Of a stretch of DNA of 64,000 nt, positions 48,274-58,536 are shown in pieces. The position numbers and the translations under genes were made by a program. Source of the DNA: Auricularia sp. M13 (lineage: Eukaryota > Basidiomycota > Agaricomycetes > Auriculariales > Auriculariaceae); NCBI GenBank assembly GCA_037042915.1, contig CM073197.1, positions 1,240,001 through 1,304,000 on the forward strand, in the 5' to 3' direction. The stretch's first letter is position 1; the number at the start of each line of letters is the position of its first letter. The notes under the pieces are model-generated. The model worked only from the letters and a program-made list of their open reading frames with translations. It did not search any database and was not told the DNA's origin.

Positions 48274-51200
48274 ATGTCAGTGCAACCAACTTCAACACAG
48301 AGAAACAACATACACACGGCGAGCTATTACTGGCATGGCATCGAACTCCCCGCAGGCGGAGCGCCAGCCCTTCCCACCGTCGGGCGCGGCGTCGAGGAGG
48401 CCGAAGGGAGTAAGGCAGACGGTGGACAGGAAGATGAGACTCGCGCGTCGGAACGACGGAGCCCAGAAGTGCGCACGCCCGAAAGCTGGCGGCGTGCGGT
48501 GGAGCGCGACAGACTGGAGGACAGCATCGTCTGTCGGGACGCGGGACCCCCCGCAGCGGAACACACACCCGCACGCATTGCAGGGCAGCATGCCCTCCTT
48601 AACAATCTGGCCATCGAGCCTGACCATGGGACACCGCTCCCAGCTGCCTTTGACACGCAGGAAGAGACACGCACGAACATAAGTGCACGCTCTGCGCATA
48701 GCGACAATGAAGCGAGTACACCCGGGCTGAATCCTGATGCCCCGTCAGCGACGGCGAGCGGTGGATCTGACGAACCAACTCCTACGCCACCTAGGCGTGT
48801 GTATGCAGGGAATGCAGCGGATAGTTTGAGCAAGAAGAATACGAGGTCTTACCTCAACGTTGCAACTGAGAATATGCGCGGCCGCGGCGCGCCAAACATC
48901 AGGCAAAGCACGAAATGGCGCCGCCTGGCGGACGACGTCAGGTCACAGAGGATGGGAATCATGGCGTTACAGGAAACCCACCTGTCTGACGAACACGTGG
49001 GCGAAATCCACGCGATGTACCGCCACCTGAAAGTATTCAATTCCAAGCTCCCGTCGAACCCCACGGGCGCTGGGGGCGTGGCGATTGTACTGAACAAATT
49101 GACAACAAATGTTGACTCGGCTGTAAGCTACGAACTCGTGAAGGGACGGGCGCTGCTGGTGAATCTCCAGTGGCACAGGGGTAGAGAGCTAGCTGTCCTA
49201 GCGGTATACGCACCCACAGACAAGCGCGAAAACCTGGCCTTTTGGAAGACTCTGAGGCGGAAGCTACGACCGTCTCGGAATATCCCAGCCCCCGAAATCA
49301 TGATGGGAGACTTTAACTGCGTTGAGGACCCAATAGACAGGTTTCCAGCGAAACTCACCCCAATAGATAACCCAGACTCCCTCTCTACGCTCAGGCGGAA
49401 ATTGCACCTGACCGATGGCTGGCGGGAAACTTTCCCATCCACGACAGAGTGGACCTGGAGGAACCCGAACCGCTCGGCGATGTCACGCATCGATAGAATA
49501 TATATGACGGACGAGCTGAACCGGTCTGCACGAGGGTGGTCGACCACGCTGTCAGGCCTGACAACTGACGATCACAGTCGAGTAGCCGTGGCGGTCATAC
49601 ATGCCGCAGCGCCCGACATCGGGCCTGGAAGATGGGCTATGCAACCCGCGCTGGTGAGGGATAAGATGTTCATGACTGCTGTCAACAAGATGGGCCGAGA
49701 GGCCGCCAGCGAAATAAACCGAATAACACGGTCAGGTAGGACACCGTCCGAAAACCCGCAGCGAGTCTGGCAGAACCTGAAGAACGAAATCGGGACGCTG
49801 GCGAAACGTCGCTCGCGGGAGATTAACTGCGCGCGTAACACAAGACTGAAAGCGGCAGTAAAGGAACGAGCAGCCCTGCTGGAAGAGAATGGCAAACCAG
49901 GATTGGAACATGGGGCAACAGATTTCGGAGCAAGACTGCGCGCAGTCGAAAAGCGTATCACTGAAATACGCGAGCACACATTTTCGGCACGCTTGCAGGA
50001 CAGGTCAGCGAGGAACTGGGCGGAAGCTGAGACAATGAGCAAAAACTGGTTCAGGTGGCACGAAGAAGTCAAGCCACGTGACACAATAGTGGCGTTGCGC
50101 CAGGACGGCCAGACACAGGAGTACACGTCAGACTCAAAGACCATGGCAAGGGTGGCACGGGATTACCACGAGAACGTGCAGAGACGAGACCTGGATGTAG
50201 ACGAGCTGGACAGGTCGGTGCAGATCGAGAACGCGCTGAATCATATTTCAAGGGCTTTGAACCCGGAAGATGCTGAGCGGTTCGATGCAGAAGTTTCCCG
50301 CGTAGAAGTGAACGAAGCGCTGAGTGTGTCGAAGAACGGCTCTGCGCCAGGCCTGGATGGCCTGATATACGAGTTCTGGAAAGAACTAAATAGGAAGTTC
50401 GAGGCGGCCAAGCGGAACGAAGAACAGCCCTTCGACGCTGTGGGTACGATGACTGCAGTTTTCCAGGACATCGAGGTCTATGGTGTCGACGAATCCACGT
50501 CATTCACGGATGGATGGCTATGCCCGCTATATAAAAAAGGTGAACGTAGTGACATCGCGAATTACCGTCCGATTACCTTGTTAAACACCGACTACAAGGT
50601 GTATACGAAGACGCTAGCTCTAAAACTAGCGACGGCTGCACCGTCGATTATTCATGAGTCCCAGGCTGGATTCGTAAAAGGCAGAAGCATCACTGACCAG
50701 ACAAAACTGACCAGCTTGATCCTGAACTACGCCGAAGTAAGAGAGGAGAACGGCGCCATTGTCGCCCTGGACCAGGAAAAAGCATACGACCGCGTACGGC
50801 ACGACTATCTGTGGCAAGTGCTACACCGTTTTGGGCTACCTGAAAGGTTTGTCGAAGTAGTAAAGGCGTTATATCAAGGGGCACGCACTTCGGTAATGGT
50901 AAACGGCCACCTCAGTAAACCGTATGTTGTGACGAGAGGTGTCCGACAAGGAGACCCTCTGTCATGTCTGCTGTTCAATCTCGCCATTGAACCGCTATCA
51001 GCGATGCTTAGATGCTCAGCCCTGCGAGGATTCATGCTAGACGGACTCACCGAGAAACTAATCGCAACACTATATGCGGACGACACGACGGTATACCTGG
51101 CGGCGTCGGACTCATACGAGCTACTGCACTCGATCCTCGGTAGGTGGTGCCTCGCCGCTGGAGCAAAGTTTAATGTCCAGAAAACGGAAATCATCCCAGT

Positions 51201-53718
51201 CGGTAGCCCGGCATACCGAGCAAAGGTAACGGAGACCAGAAGGCTGACCCCAGACGGACCGGCACTCCCAGAACAGGTGCGCATTGCGCGAGATGGAGAA
51301 GTGACACGGATACTAGGCTCATGGCCTGGTAATAACGTCGGCGTCGTAGGGGCGTGGTCAACGCTCCTGGACCGAATAACGACGGTACTGAAAGGCTGGG
51401 AACGCTCACGCCCGTCGTTGAACGGTCGGAGCATAATATCACGAGTGATCATCGGCGGGCATACCCAGTTCCTGACAGCAGCGCAAGGTATGCCCCAGAG
51501 CGTAGAGCGCAAACTCGACAAGATCACCATGCGGTTCCTTTGGGCAGGCGCACGACGCCACCCGATAAACATGGAGACGTTGCGAAGGGCCCGTCACGCG
51601 GGAGGGTTGAACGTTCTGCACACGGAGGAACGCAACGAAGCCCAATACTTAGCATGGGTAAGCGCATACATGGCGCCAGCGAATACCCGCCCAGCTTGGG
51701 CCTTCATCGCGGACTACCTTTTCAGCGCAGCCATCATTGCAGCACAACGCACGCGAGTACCAGTGGCCCAGCGCAGGAATGTGTTCTACCAGGACTGGCG
51801 GCCGAACGTGGCGAAGCTCCCGTTCATGCTACGGCAAATGCTACGCACAGCACAGAAATACGACGTGGTGCTTGACGCCCCCCTAATACCGATGCGCCTG
51901 CGCGAAAAATGCGAAGTATGGTCGCACCCAGCGCTCGCAGACAAGGAGATCCTCTCCAAGAAACAAGGGGCACTGAAATGTCTACGGGAACGACACGAGG
52001 CCTGCACGGTGGAGGATCTCGAAGAGATCGCAGAGCTGGACGAACCAACGCACGTCGGTAGGCGCGGCTGCAGATGTGAGAACTGCAGGACAGATAGGGA
52101 AGCTGGCTGCCGTAACCCACACAGATGCCAGCAGCTGGCGGAGGACCTTCTCAGCAGCATTGCGGAGAAATGGAACACGTCCACGTGTGAACAACTGGCA
52201 GACACGCAGGCATGGGATGAGCTCTACCCGTCCAGAGCCTCAGCTATCCGCTCAGGGAAGCCCATTGCCTTTGACGCAGTTACAGAGCGAGCAGAGACGC
52301 CGGAAGAACTATGCCGCGTTTTTGCAGGGACCTTAGCGATGGTTGGCGGGACGGCACAGGATATCGTGAGACGCCCCGCGGGAGTTCGCCAGGCGCAACA
52401 AGCAGCGCCCCGACCGGCACGAGCGATAGTATGCGCAGGCATGCACGCAGCGGAAACAGACGGCGCCCAGGGAGGCTTCTCGATACACTTCCCGGGAGGC
52501 GAGTATGACGACCAATATCACAAGTGCGTTGGCCAGAGACAGACGTACTTGAGGACGATGGCCATCGCCCTATGTATCGCAGTACGCACGGTACCAGCCC
52601 ACGTCGAGCTGCACATCACGATGCCGTGCAAGTTGTTGACAGAGGCATTGACGACGGAGCGGCGCAGATACGAGGCGAAGGGCTGGTGCGACCTGCACGA
52701 GAATGCGGACATCATGAGGACGACGGCGGCTGCCCTACGCTCCCGTTCCGCGGCAACCATCTTTGTACACGTTGCTAAAGATCAAGTGAGCAAGTCCCAG
52801 TTAGTGAAGGACAACGTTGCTCGTGCCCAGACAGCAGCTCTATGGGGCCCGGTGCTCGAGTGGAATCCGCTGGAATGGGCGGCGTACGACCTCCCGGGCC
52901 TCTCGGTGCTAGGACTGACGCAACGGACGGCTCACAGAGCGATTAAACTGGCGAAGCTGATATCAGCGCCGGTCCGGAAGGCGACAGGGAAGATGATAGG
53001 AAGAGTCAAATCTGACATAGCTGACCTTGGGGAACCTACTCCTACGACCGAGCAGCTCTGGTCGGGTCTGGCCAGCAGAGACGTATCGCGCGCGGCCAGA
53101 GTCTTCTTATGGAAAGGCCTGCACGACGCGCACAAAGTAGGAAGCTACTTCTCGAAGATGCCTGAGCCGTGGTGCGCAAGGGCATTATGCCCGCGATGCG
53201 GGGTACTGGAAACAATTGAACACGTGCTTACGGAGTGCCCTGAGTCTGGTCAGAGCACGGTTTGGAGCCTGGTAAGGCGCTTCCTAGCACGCAAACAAAT
53301 ACGCGTGGAAATCAACCTCGGCACTATTCTCGGCTGTGCAAGCGTGCGCCCCGAAGGCACGTGGGGCCAACGCCCGAAGGGCCTCGCACGGGCGTACAGG
53401 ATAGTAGTATCTGAGTCCGCATTACTCATTTGGAAGCTGAGATGCGAGCGACGAATAGAACATGGCCAAGACCAGAACTGGTCGCTCCCTCCCGAGCAAA
53501 TCATCACACGTTGGAAGTCGGTAATAAAAACGCGTGCTGTCCAAGATCGACAATTTGCCAATAGGTATAAATATGGGAATAGGGCTCTGGACGAGGGCAT
53601 CCGATGGGAAACCTGGAGAGATAACCTGAACCCGACCTTTTTCCCGAAGAATACAATGAAAGAGCAGCCCGGAGTTTTAGTGGGTACGGGGGAGCAAATT
53701 GCGCAGGGCGTCGGTTGA
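48274..53718 (+). CDS. LINE ORF2: APE endonuclease, reverse transcriptase, RNase H-like, zinc motif
   Basis: An uninterrupted frame of 1,814 codons; the first ATG is at 48274. After a disordered leader of about 190 residues, the APE endonuclease has NVATENMRGRG, LQETHLSDEH, MMGDFNCVEDP, SRIDRIYMT and TTDDHSR. The reverse transcriptase (about residues 690-990) has NYRPITLLN, GFVKGRSITDQ, VALDQEKAYDRV, GVRQGDPLSCLLFNL and the catalytic LYADDTTVYL. An RNase H-like region (from about residue 1385) contains GMHAAETDGAQGG and HVAKDQVSKSQLV, but the usual acidic residues are not all clear. Near the end is a CPRCGVLETIEHVLTEC motif (C-x2-C-x8-H-x4-C). All visible endonuclease and polymerase motifs look intact. 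Confidence 0.92.
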   Translation: MSVQPTSTQRNNIHTASYYWHGIELPAGGAPALPTVGRGVEEAEGSKADGGQEDETRASERRSPEVRTPESWRRAVERDRLEDSIVCRDAGPPAAEHTPARIAGQHALLNNLAIEPDHGTPLPAAFDTQEETRTNISARSAHSDNEASTPGLNPDAPSATASGGSDEPTPTPPRRVYAGNAADSLSKKNTRSYLNVATENMRGRGAPNIRQSTKWRRLADDVRSQRMGIMALQETHLSDEHVGEIHAMYRHLKVFNSKLPSNPTGAGGVAIVLNKLTTNVDSAVSYELVKGRALLVNLQWHRGRELAVLAVYAPTDKRENLAFWKTLRRKLRPSRNIPAPEIMMGDFNCVEDPIDRFPAKLTPIDNPDSLSTLRRKLHLTDGWRETFPSTTEWTWRNPNRSAMSRIDRIYMTDELNRSARGWSTTLSGLTTDDHSRVAVAVIHAAAPDIGPGRWAMQPALVRDKMFMTAVNKMGREAASEINRITRSGRTPSENPQRVWQNLKNEIGTLAKRRSREINCARNTRLKAAVKERAALLEENGKPGLEHGATDFGARLRAVEKRITEIREHTFSARLQDRSARNWAEAETMSKNWFRWHEEVKPRDTIVALRQDGQTQEYTSDSKTMARVARDYHENVQRRDLDVDELDRSVQIENALNHISRALNPEDAERFDAEVSRVEVNEALSVSKNGSAPGLDGLIYEFWKELNRKFEAAKRNEEQPFDAVGTMTAVFQDIEVYGVDESTSFTDGWLCPLYKKGERSDIANYRPITLLNTDYKVYTKTLALKLATAAPSIIHESQAGFVKGRSITDQTKLTSLILNYAEVREENGAIVALDQEKAYDRVRHDYLWQVLHRFGLPERFVEVVKALYQGARTSVMVNGHLSKPYVVTRGVRQGDPLSCLLFNLAIEPLSAMLRCSALRGFMLDGLTEKLIATLYADDTTVYLAASDSYELLHSILGRWCLAAGAKFNVQKTEIIPVGSPAYRAKVTETRRLTPDGPALPEQVRIARDGEVTRILGSWPGNNVGVVGAWSTLLDRITTVLKGWERSRPSLNGRSIISRVIIGGHTQFLTAAQGMPQSVERKLDKITMRFLWAGARRHPINMETLRRARHAGGLNVLHTEERNEAQYLAWVSAYMAPANTRPAWAFIADYLFSAAIIAAQRTRVPVAQRRNVFYQDWRPNVAKLPFMLRQMLRTAQKYDVVLDAPLIPMRLREKCEVWSHPALADKEILSKKQGALKCLRERHEACTVEDLEEIAELDEPTHVGRRGCRCENCRTDREAGCRNPHRCQQLAEDLLSSIAEKWNTSTCEQLADTQAWDELYPSRASAIRSGKPIAFDAVTERAETPEELCRVFAGTLAMVGGTAQDIVRRPAGVRQAQQAAPRPARAIVCAGMHAAETDGAQGGFSIHFPGGEYDDQYHKCVGQRQTYLRTMAIALCIAVRTVPAHVELHITMPCKLLTEALTTERRRYEAKGWCDLHENADIMRTTAAALRSRSAATIFVHVAKDQVSKSQLVKDNVARAQTAALWGPVLEWNPLEWAAYDLPGLSVLGLTQRTAHRAIKLAKLISAPVRKATGKMIGRVKSDIADLGEPTPTTEQLWSGLASRDVSRAARVFLWKGLHDAHKVGSYFSKMPEPWCARALCPRCGVLETIEHVLTECPESGQSTVWSLVRRFLARKQIRVEINLGTILGCASVRPEGTWGQRPKGLARAYRIVVSESALLIWKLRCERRIEHGQDQNWSLPPEQIITRWKSVIKTRAVQDRQFANRYKYGNRALDEGIRWETWRDNLNPTFFPKNTMKEQPGVLVGTGEQIAQGVG

Positions 53719-53893
53719 CCCCTCTCCCCAAGCCCCACACTGTCTACATGAGACGTGCTAAAGGCGATTTCTCCGGGAGGAGTCACTCCCATAAGGTGCG
53801 GGTTAAATCCCGCCCATCAAGCTCCTGCAACGCTGTTGCAAAAGGTTTGCCGACGCTCCACTGTGTGATACCGTCGTCAGGCCGATGCTCCGC

Positions 53894-53894
<1 letters not shown>

Positions 53895-53926
<32 letters not shown>
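53895..53926 (+). repeat. Poly-A tail of the LINE
   Basis: 32 consecutive A residues at the 3' end of the element, directly followed by the right target-site duplication. Confidence 0.95.
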
Positions 53927-53928
<2 letters not shown>

Positions 53929-53941
53929 AATGAATCAAACT
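53927..53941. repeat. Right copy of 15-bp target-site duplication
   Basis: GAAATGAATCAAACT, identical to 41094-41108. Confidence 0.8.
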
Positions 53942-54288
53942 CCGGCGTTGTTCGACTATGGGCCCTTGTCATTCCCGCAACAATATCTTTCGATAGTTTT
54001 GTCTGGCGCCGAAGTGAAGCTAGCTCCCTGAAATGTAAACGGAAATTATTCACATTGGGTTCAAATACGAGTACATGGCGTGCAATTTTCACTTCAGCAA
54101 AATACCTTTCACACGATGATTCATTCGGGCTCCAAATCCCTCTCGTGGCATAGATAAGCTTTCACACGTCCAGGGATATGGACCTCGAATGAATCATCGC
54201 GATTGAATGGGATTTTGCTAAGGTAAGCGCTTTTCGAGTGAGCGGATGAGAGGCTTAGCTCATATGGCCCGCTCTTTTGGTTCTTGAT
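53942..54288. other. Region right of the retrotransposon
   Basis: Old host flank of the insertion. A minus-strand frame from 54092 runs leftwards to the insertion point; see the findings. No clear gene is supported. Confidence 0.35.
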
Positions 54289-54970
54289 TTATTTGTTATG
54301 CGGTCGTGATTTGCCAGTTATGCGGGTGAACTGTCGAGGAAGAAAGGGTCTGATAAAGGGCATGGTTAGCCTGAAATAACACTGATATTTGGAGACACAC
54401 CGACGACTGGAGCATGCTGAGAACTTCATTCTTCAAAGCATCTCAGCTGTATGTAAGGTCAATAAACCCGCTACATACTTCTTGCTCGAGCTCCTCGATC
54501 TCAACCTCCAACGATTCGATTTGCTCTTCCATGTTGGAGATTATTGACTACTCTGGGTAAGGGATCGAGAGCTGCGGGCCGCGCAAGTGAAGGGCTCACG
54601 GCTGCAGCGTATCCATGGAGTCCCTGAGAGCTGCCGATACGCTGCATGGCTGGCGGCTGCACTCCCAAGGCACGCAGACGATCCTCCATGTGGAGGATAT
54701 GCCGTTCGAGGGCTTCCATGTAGATACGAGGCTTGTGATAAGCTTTCGCGTTGGTCGAGGTATCGGTGCCAAACTTAGGAAGGCTTGGGGCACTGTAAGA
54801 ACAGAATGCAGAGCCAGATGCGGAAGGACTGACAGTGAGCGAGTGAATGCGGAGCAGTCGGCTTTGAAGCCGCTGTTGGCCTCATTGGGCTTGCGAACAG
54901 ATGCACTGGAATTAGACGCCAGTCTCGAGTTTTTGGACATCGGTCGGCTGGGTGAGAAAGTAGTCGTCAT
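54289..54970 (-). CDS. Unknown small coiled-coil protein
   Basis: Not recognised. A coherent spliced model starts MTTTFSPSRPMSKNSRLAS at 54970. A GTCAGT...TTACAG intron joins ...CSAFTRSL to APSLPKFGTDTSTNAKAYHK. It continues IYMEALERHILHMEDRLRAL, and a GTGAGC...GAGTAG intron of about 53 bp leads to SIISNMEEQIESLEVEIEEL. The last small exons are uncertain; one choice ends FTRITGKSRPHNK at 54289. Two helical, charged segments suggest a dimeric or complex-forming coiled-coil protein. It is divergent from SPF30 with only 97 bp between start codons. The consistent phases and canonical splice sites are the main support. Confidence 0.45.
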
Positions 54971-55067
54971 ACTGAAAAGACCGTCGGCGGTGAAAGTGAA
55001 ACGGAGAGTATTGGGCGGAGTTCGAACGTGGACTACCGCACTCAGCCTCACACCCTACGTCGCCAGA

Positions 55068-55833
55068 ATGGATCGCAACGAGCTCGAGACGTACCAGGTC
55101 CAGCTTGCGCAAGTCGAGCAAGCTCTCGAGGCAGACCCAGGCAACGACAAGCTTTCGTCTCTGCGCGATGAGCTCAAAGAGCTCGTGACGCTGACAGAGG
55201 CTGCGCTCGCACAGGCCGAAGCTTCGTCGAAACCAGACACGTCTGCTCGGAAACGCGAGAAGGAGGCTGCTACCTCACACACTTTCAAGGCGGGCGATGA
55301 CTGTCTTGCGCGATATTCTGGCGACAACAAGCTCTACCCGGCCCGCGTCACATCCGTCGGCGGCTCAGCCGAGAAGCGTGTATACAGCGTTGTCTTCAAG
55401 GGCTACAACACCACAGAGCTCTTGCCCGCGTCTTCCGTTCAGCCTCTTCCTGCCAACTACAACATCGCTGCACATACTGCCAAGCGTAAACTGTCGCGCG
55501 AGGAGGAAGAGGAGCGCGAACGCAAGAAAAAGAAGAACGAGAAGAAACTCGAGGTTCGCGCCGCCAAATCCAAGGAGCAGTCGGAAAAGCAGCAGTCGTG
55601 GCAGAAGTTCGCCAAGAAATCCGAGAAGAAGGGTATCCACATCGCCGGCGTCTCTGGCACCAGCATTTTCAAGACCCCGGACAACCCTCTTGGCCGCGGT
55701 GAGTGCTGCACGTTGTTCGTCGTCCATACACTTATTCTCACTCGCTTCAGTTGGCGTCACCAATAGCGGGAAGTCTATGACACCCTACGGTGATCGCGTA
55801 AAGCACAAGTTCGTTGCTGACGAGGCAACATGA
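55068..55833 (+). CDS. spf30: Tudor-domain splicing factor SPF30 (SMNDC1-like)
   Basis: A spliceosome-associated protein whose Tudor domain binds symmetrically dimethylated arginines in Sm proteins. Two exons: 55068-55698 and 55751-55833, 237 residues, the normal size. The N-terminal coiled coil starts MDRNELETYQVQLAQVEQAL. The Tudor core reads DCLARYSGDNKLYPARV then VVFKGYNTTELLP. A Lys/Glu-rich helix follows. The conserved tail TNSGKSMTPYG is created by splicing. The open frame extends upstream to 54615, but that part is antisense to the coiled-coil gene and lacks family similarity, so the start at 55068 is preferred. Confidence 0.92.
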
Positions 55834-56924
55834 ACAGAACCTGCAGGTATGTCCATGCATTCATTCTTGAGTATTTTTTCCTTGATCTGATTTCATTCTT
55901 GTCAGCTCAATTGTTCACGCACGCGGCACTACGATTGTACAATGCTCTTTCCCGGACCATACGGGCTACGTGTCTCCTTTTCGCTCTCTCGTCCCAGCCT
56001 CACCATGTTTAACCCCTGTTACAATATAATCTAGAATCTCGTGCTTCATGTTCACAGTGCGTGTTGCGTGCTGCTCTCGCTCTCGCTCTCTAACTCCTGA
56101 GATCATGCGACGATACCGTCCTGAGGATGCCCGATGACAAGTCATGGGCACGGCCTGCCAATGATACAACTGTGGTGCCAAGTACGTCTTCGAGATCGTT
56201 GTGCGATGTCACCAGCAAGTCGTCGGTGTTGCCCCGCCTAATAGCAATTGTGTTATTCACGCTCTAAACGCGATCTTCGGTCGGCGTTGTGGAAATGCAG
56301 ATCAAGCGAGCTGCAACTTCTCTTGCTCATGCCCCCTTTCATCAAGGTGTTCAAACGCCTGATGGTTATGGATCTCAAGTCTTTCCTCAAAACTTACCGC
56401 CGGGAAATGTCACTGTTGTTGCTCGCGATGCAGTACGGCAAAGACTTCGATCCACAGATCATTCAAACCCTAACGCTCACTATCGTCGCGACATTGCAAG
56501 CGACATTGCCAAATGTTGTGAGCTGTGACGGGCTGACGTCGCCGCCGTGAAAACTGTATCCCCTCGGAATCGGCGTTCCTCGCTTTGCGAAGGTTATCAA
56601 TTGGGCACGACAGAAAATCGGGGCACACGTCTCACAATGTCGAACATGATACAGGAAATCTAGGTTCGCAGCAATCAAGTTCCGTAAATGTTCACCAAGC
56701 TGAACGAGTTTGTCGTGCCCAGGCGAACATCCCTGGCTGGCTCCGGTTCCTGACCATTGAAGCTGTCAATACGGCACGTGCTTCTATGAGAAGCATTCCT
56801 TTTAAACGATACGCTCCGACCGAGCTTTCGGAAATTCGATCCTCGAACCCCAATCGGGTCTCCCCAATTCCCAAACGTCTGGGTGCGACGTTTTCTTCTC
56901 TGCGACTCCCTCTTCATAACGACC
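55834..56924. other. Intergenic region with only weak ORFs
   Basis: Holds the SPF30 3' untranslated region and the upstream region of the next gene. A 79-codon plus-strand frame at 56289-56528 has a stretch GYGSQVFPQNLPPGNVTVVA that looks non-random, but I recognise no family. Confidence 0.4.
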
Positions 56925-58185
56925 ATGGAGTACTCGCACTCGCGATCCAAAGAAGCGGCGGCGAGCGAGTTCGCACCTCCAGAACCATCGCGTTCGTCGC
57001 AGCTATGGTTTGGGGGCGATTTCCCAAACGACATCATTGCTACGGACGCGCCCCTGGGTGGAGGCGCAATTCTTGACGATTGGCCCACGATGTTATGGGA
57101 TTCGACCCTCTCATCATATAACTCACCAGAAATCCCGCCTCCTTCCAATACCATCGACTATAGGATAACGCCATGGAATCTGCTCGACCCGTTCACTTTT
57201 CTGCCGTCCTCAGGAGACACGACGTCGTTCCTACCAACTCCCTCCGCGACGTCCGCTACATCCTCCGCATCATCTGCTCCGGATTCCCCGTTCACCCCGT
57301 TCTACCCTTTGTCTCTTCCGTCCACCACATCTGGAGATGGTTACGATACTGTAGGCATGACTCGGAGCTCCTCGGCTGTGGCTTTGGATGTTCCATTCGA
57401 CTTCAGCGCCTTTGACCCAGAGTGCCGCCCTCTTCCTGGCGCATCCACTGCCTCCGCACTCAATCACTTTCAGTGCGAGGATAACCACAGCGTTCGGTTG
57501 GCCTCGGTTCACCCCGTCGCTGAGGCCTCCCAGGGCCAATTCTTTTATGATCAGCACTCGTCACTGCACGACTGGTCTTTCATTTCCTCCTGCTACGGCA
57601 ACGGCAAGTTGCCAGTACCCCCAGTGCATGCTGGCTCTGCGGGACGCTCTGTTATCGATCTCACGCGTGACTCGGGTGACGAGGGCGGGCAGTTTCACAT
57701 TGCGGCGCAGGAGGCTCTCCAGGCTGCGAGGAGGATGCCCCCTCGTACCTGGAGCTGCGCGTCATCTCAGCCGCGGATATGTGAGTTACAACTTCAGCTT
57801 CGTGTCTGAAATCTGATTGGGATCTCCAGTACTCGCCTCACTGCAGCAGAGCGTCGGGCCATATACATCTGCAGCTTGGAGACGCACGCCGCCCTGCTCG
57901 AATCGATGGCCTTGGGAACCAGCGCGCACTCGTGCAACAGGGACCGCATCGCGGAGCTGAAAGATGTCGACTCAAAGGCAGCCAAGTCGACGGTCATACA
58001 GATGCATTGCCAAATTCAAAAGCTGCGCGATCGCCGTGCCGCATTGAAGGCGCGGGTGAGCCAGACATGCATGCTGTACTATTGCCGATAGATTGACTCA
58101 TTTATTGCTGTAGAACGCAGTACTTCAAGCCGATGCATTGTCTCGTGAGATCCCTCTTCCGGGACCCGAGCATTCGACTTGGTGA
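56925..58185 (+). CDS. Unknown protein with SUMO-interaction-like motif and C-terminal helix
   Basis: Not recognised. It starts MEYSHSRSKEAAASEF at 56925. The first 240 residues are Ser/Pro/Thr-rich and disordered, with aromatic and acidic patches. The stretch SVIDLTRDSG at about 57649-57675 fits a SUMO-interacting motif (hydrophobic core V-I-D-L followed by acid). A 47-bp intron (57676-57722) leads to CEEDAPSYLELRVISAADI. The next exon is helical: TAAERRAIYICSLETHAALL, then IQMHCQIQKLRDRRAALKAR, and after a last intron NAVLQADALS, ending TW at 58185. The layout (acidic disordered N-terminus, helical C-terminus) could suit a transcription regulator, but no DNA-binding domain is seen. Confidence 0.6.
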
Positions 58186-58536
58186 ATAGTCTGCAGCTGC
58201 CAGAATACTTATGCAAGCTCTTGTCCAAACTTCTTGCCACTTCTTGCGATCCTACGAACCGACATTGGCATTCTTTTACGTTGTATTTCAAAAAAACAAG
58301 CCATTACCTTGCACTCAATCAGACTGGAATGGTCTTGTAGTCACCCGGTAGGATACTATGCTCGTGCATCCGATCATCGGTGGCAAAAATGCTTGACGCG
58401 CACTGCCACACGGGCCGGAAGTTGTAGCGCGTCTTGACGCTTGACCGCCTCACCTCCAGCGTGGCAATTAGCGCGCGCGTTCTCTCGTCTTACGATCTAC
58501 AACGATCTACAACGCAGCCCCACGCAAACCAGTAGA

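Larger units (their letters stand above)
41109..53926 (+). mobile_element. Non-LTR retrotransposon (LINE), Tad1/I-like, 12.8 kb between target-site duplications
   Basis: The block is bounded by a perfect 15-bp duplication and ends in 32 A residues. From left to right it holds about 3.95 kb without a recognised LINE ORF, ORF1 (45059-47557), a 716-nt spacer, ORF2 (48274-53718) and a 3' untranslated region of about 176 nt. APE endonuclease plus YADD reverse transcriptase plus A tail, with no long terminal repeats, place it among LINEs. Presence of an RNase H-like region and a CCHC knuckle in ORF1 suggests the I/Tad1 group of fungi. The clean duplication and pure A tail suggest a recent insertion. 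The exact 5' end of the LINE proper is less sure than the 3' end: the long upstream part could be its own leader or a nested element. Confidence 0.78.

Noticed and set aside
41109-53926. LTR retrotransposon as an explanation for the block
   Set aside because: No long terminal repeats, no integrase or protease motifs; APE endonuclease, YADD polymerase and a poly-A tail identify a LINE.
54615-55067. Upstream extension of the SPF30 reading frame
   Set aside because: It would add about 150 residues unlike any SPF30 and overlaps a better spliced gene model on the other strand.
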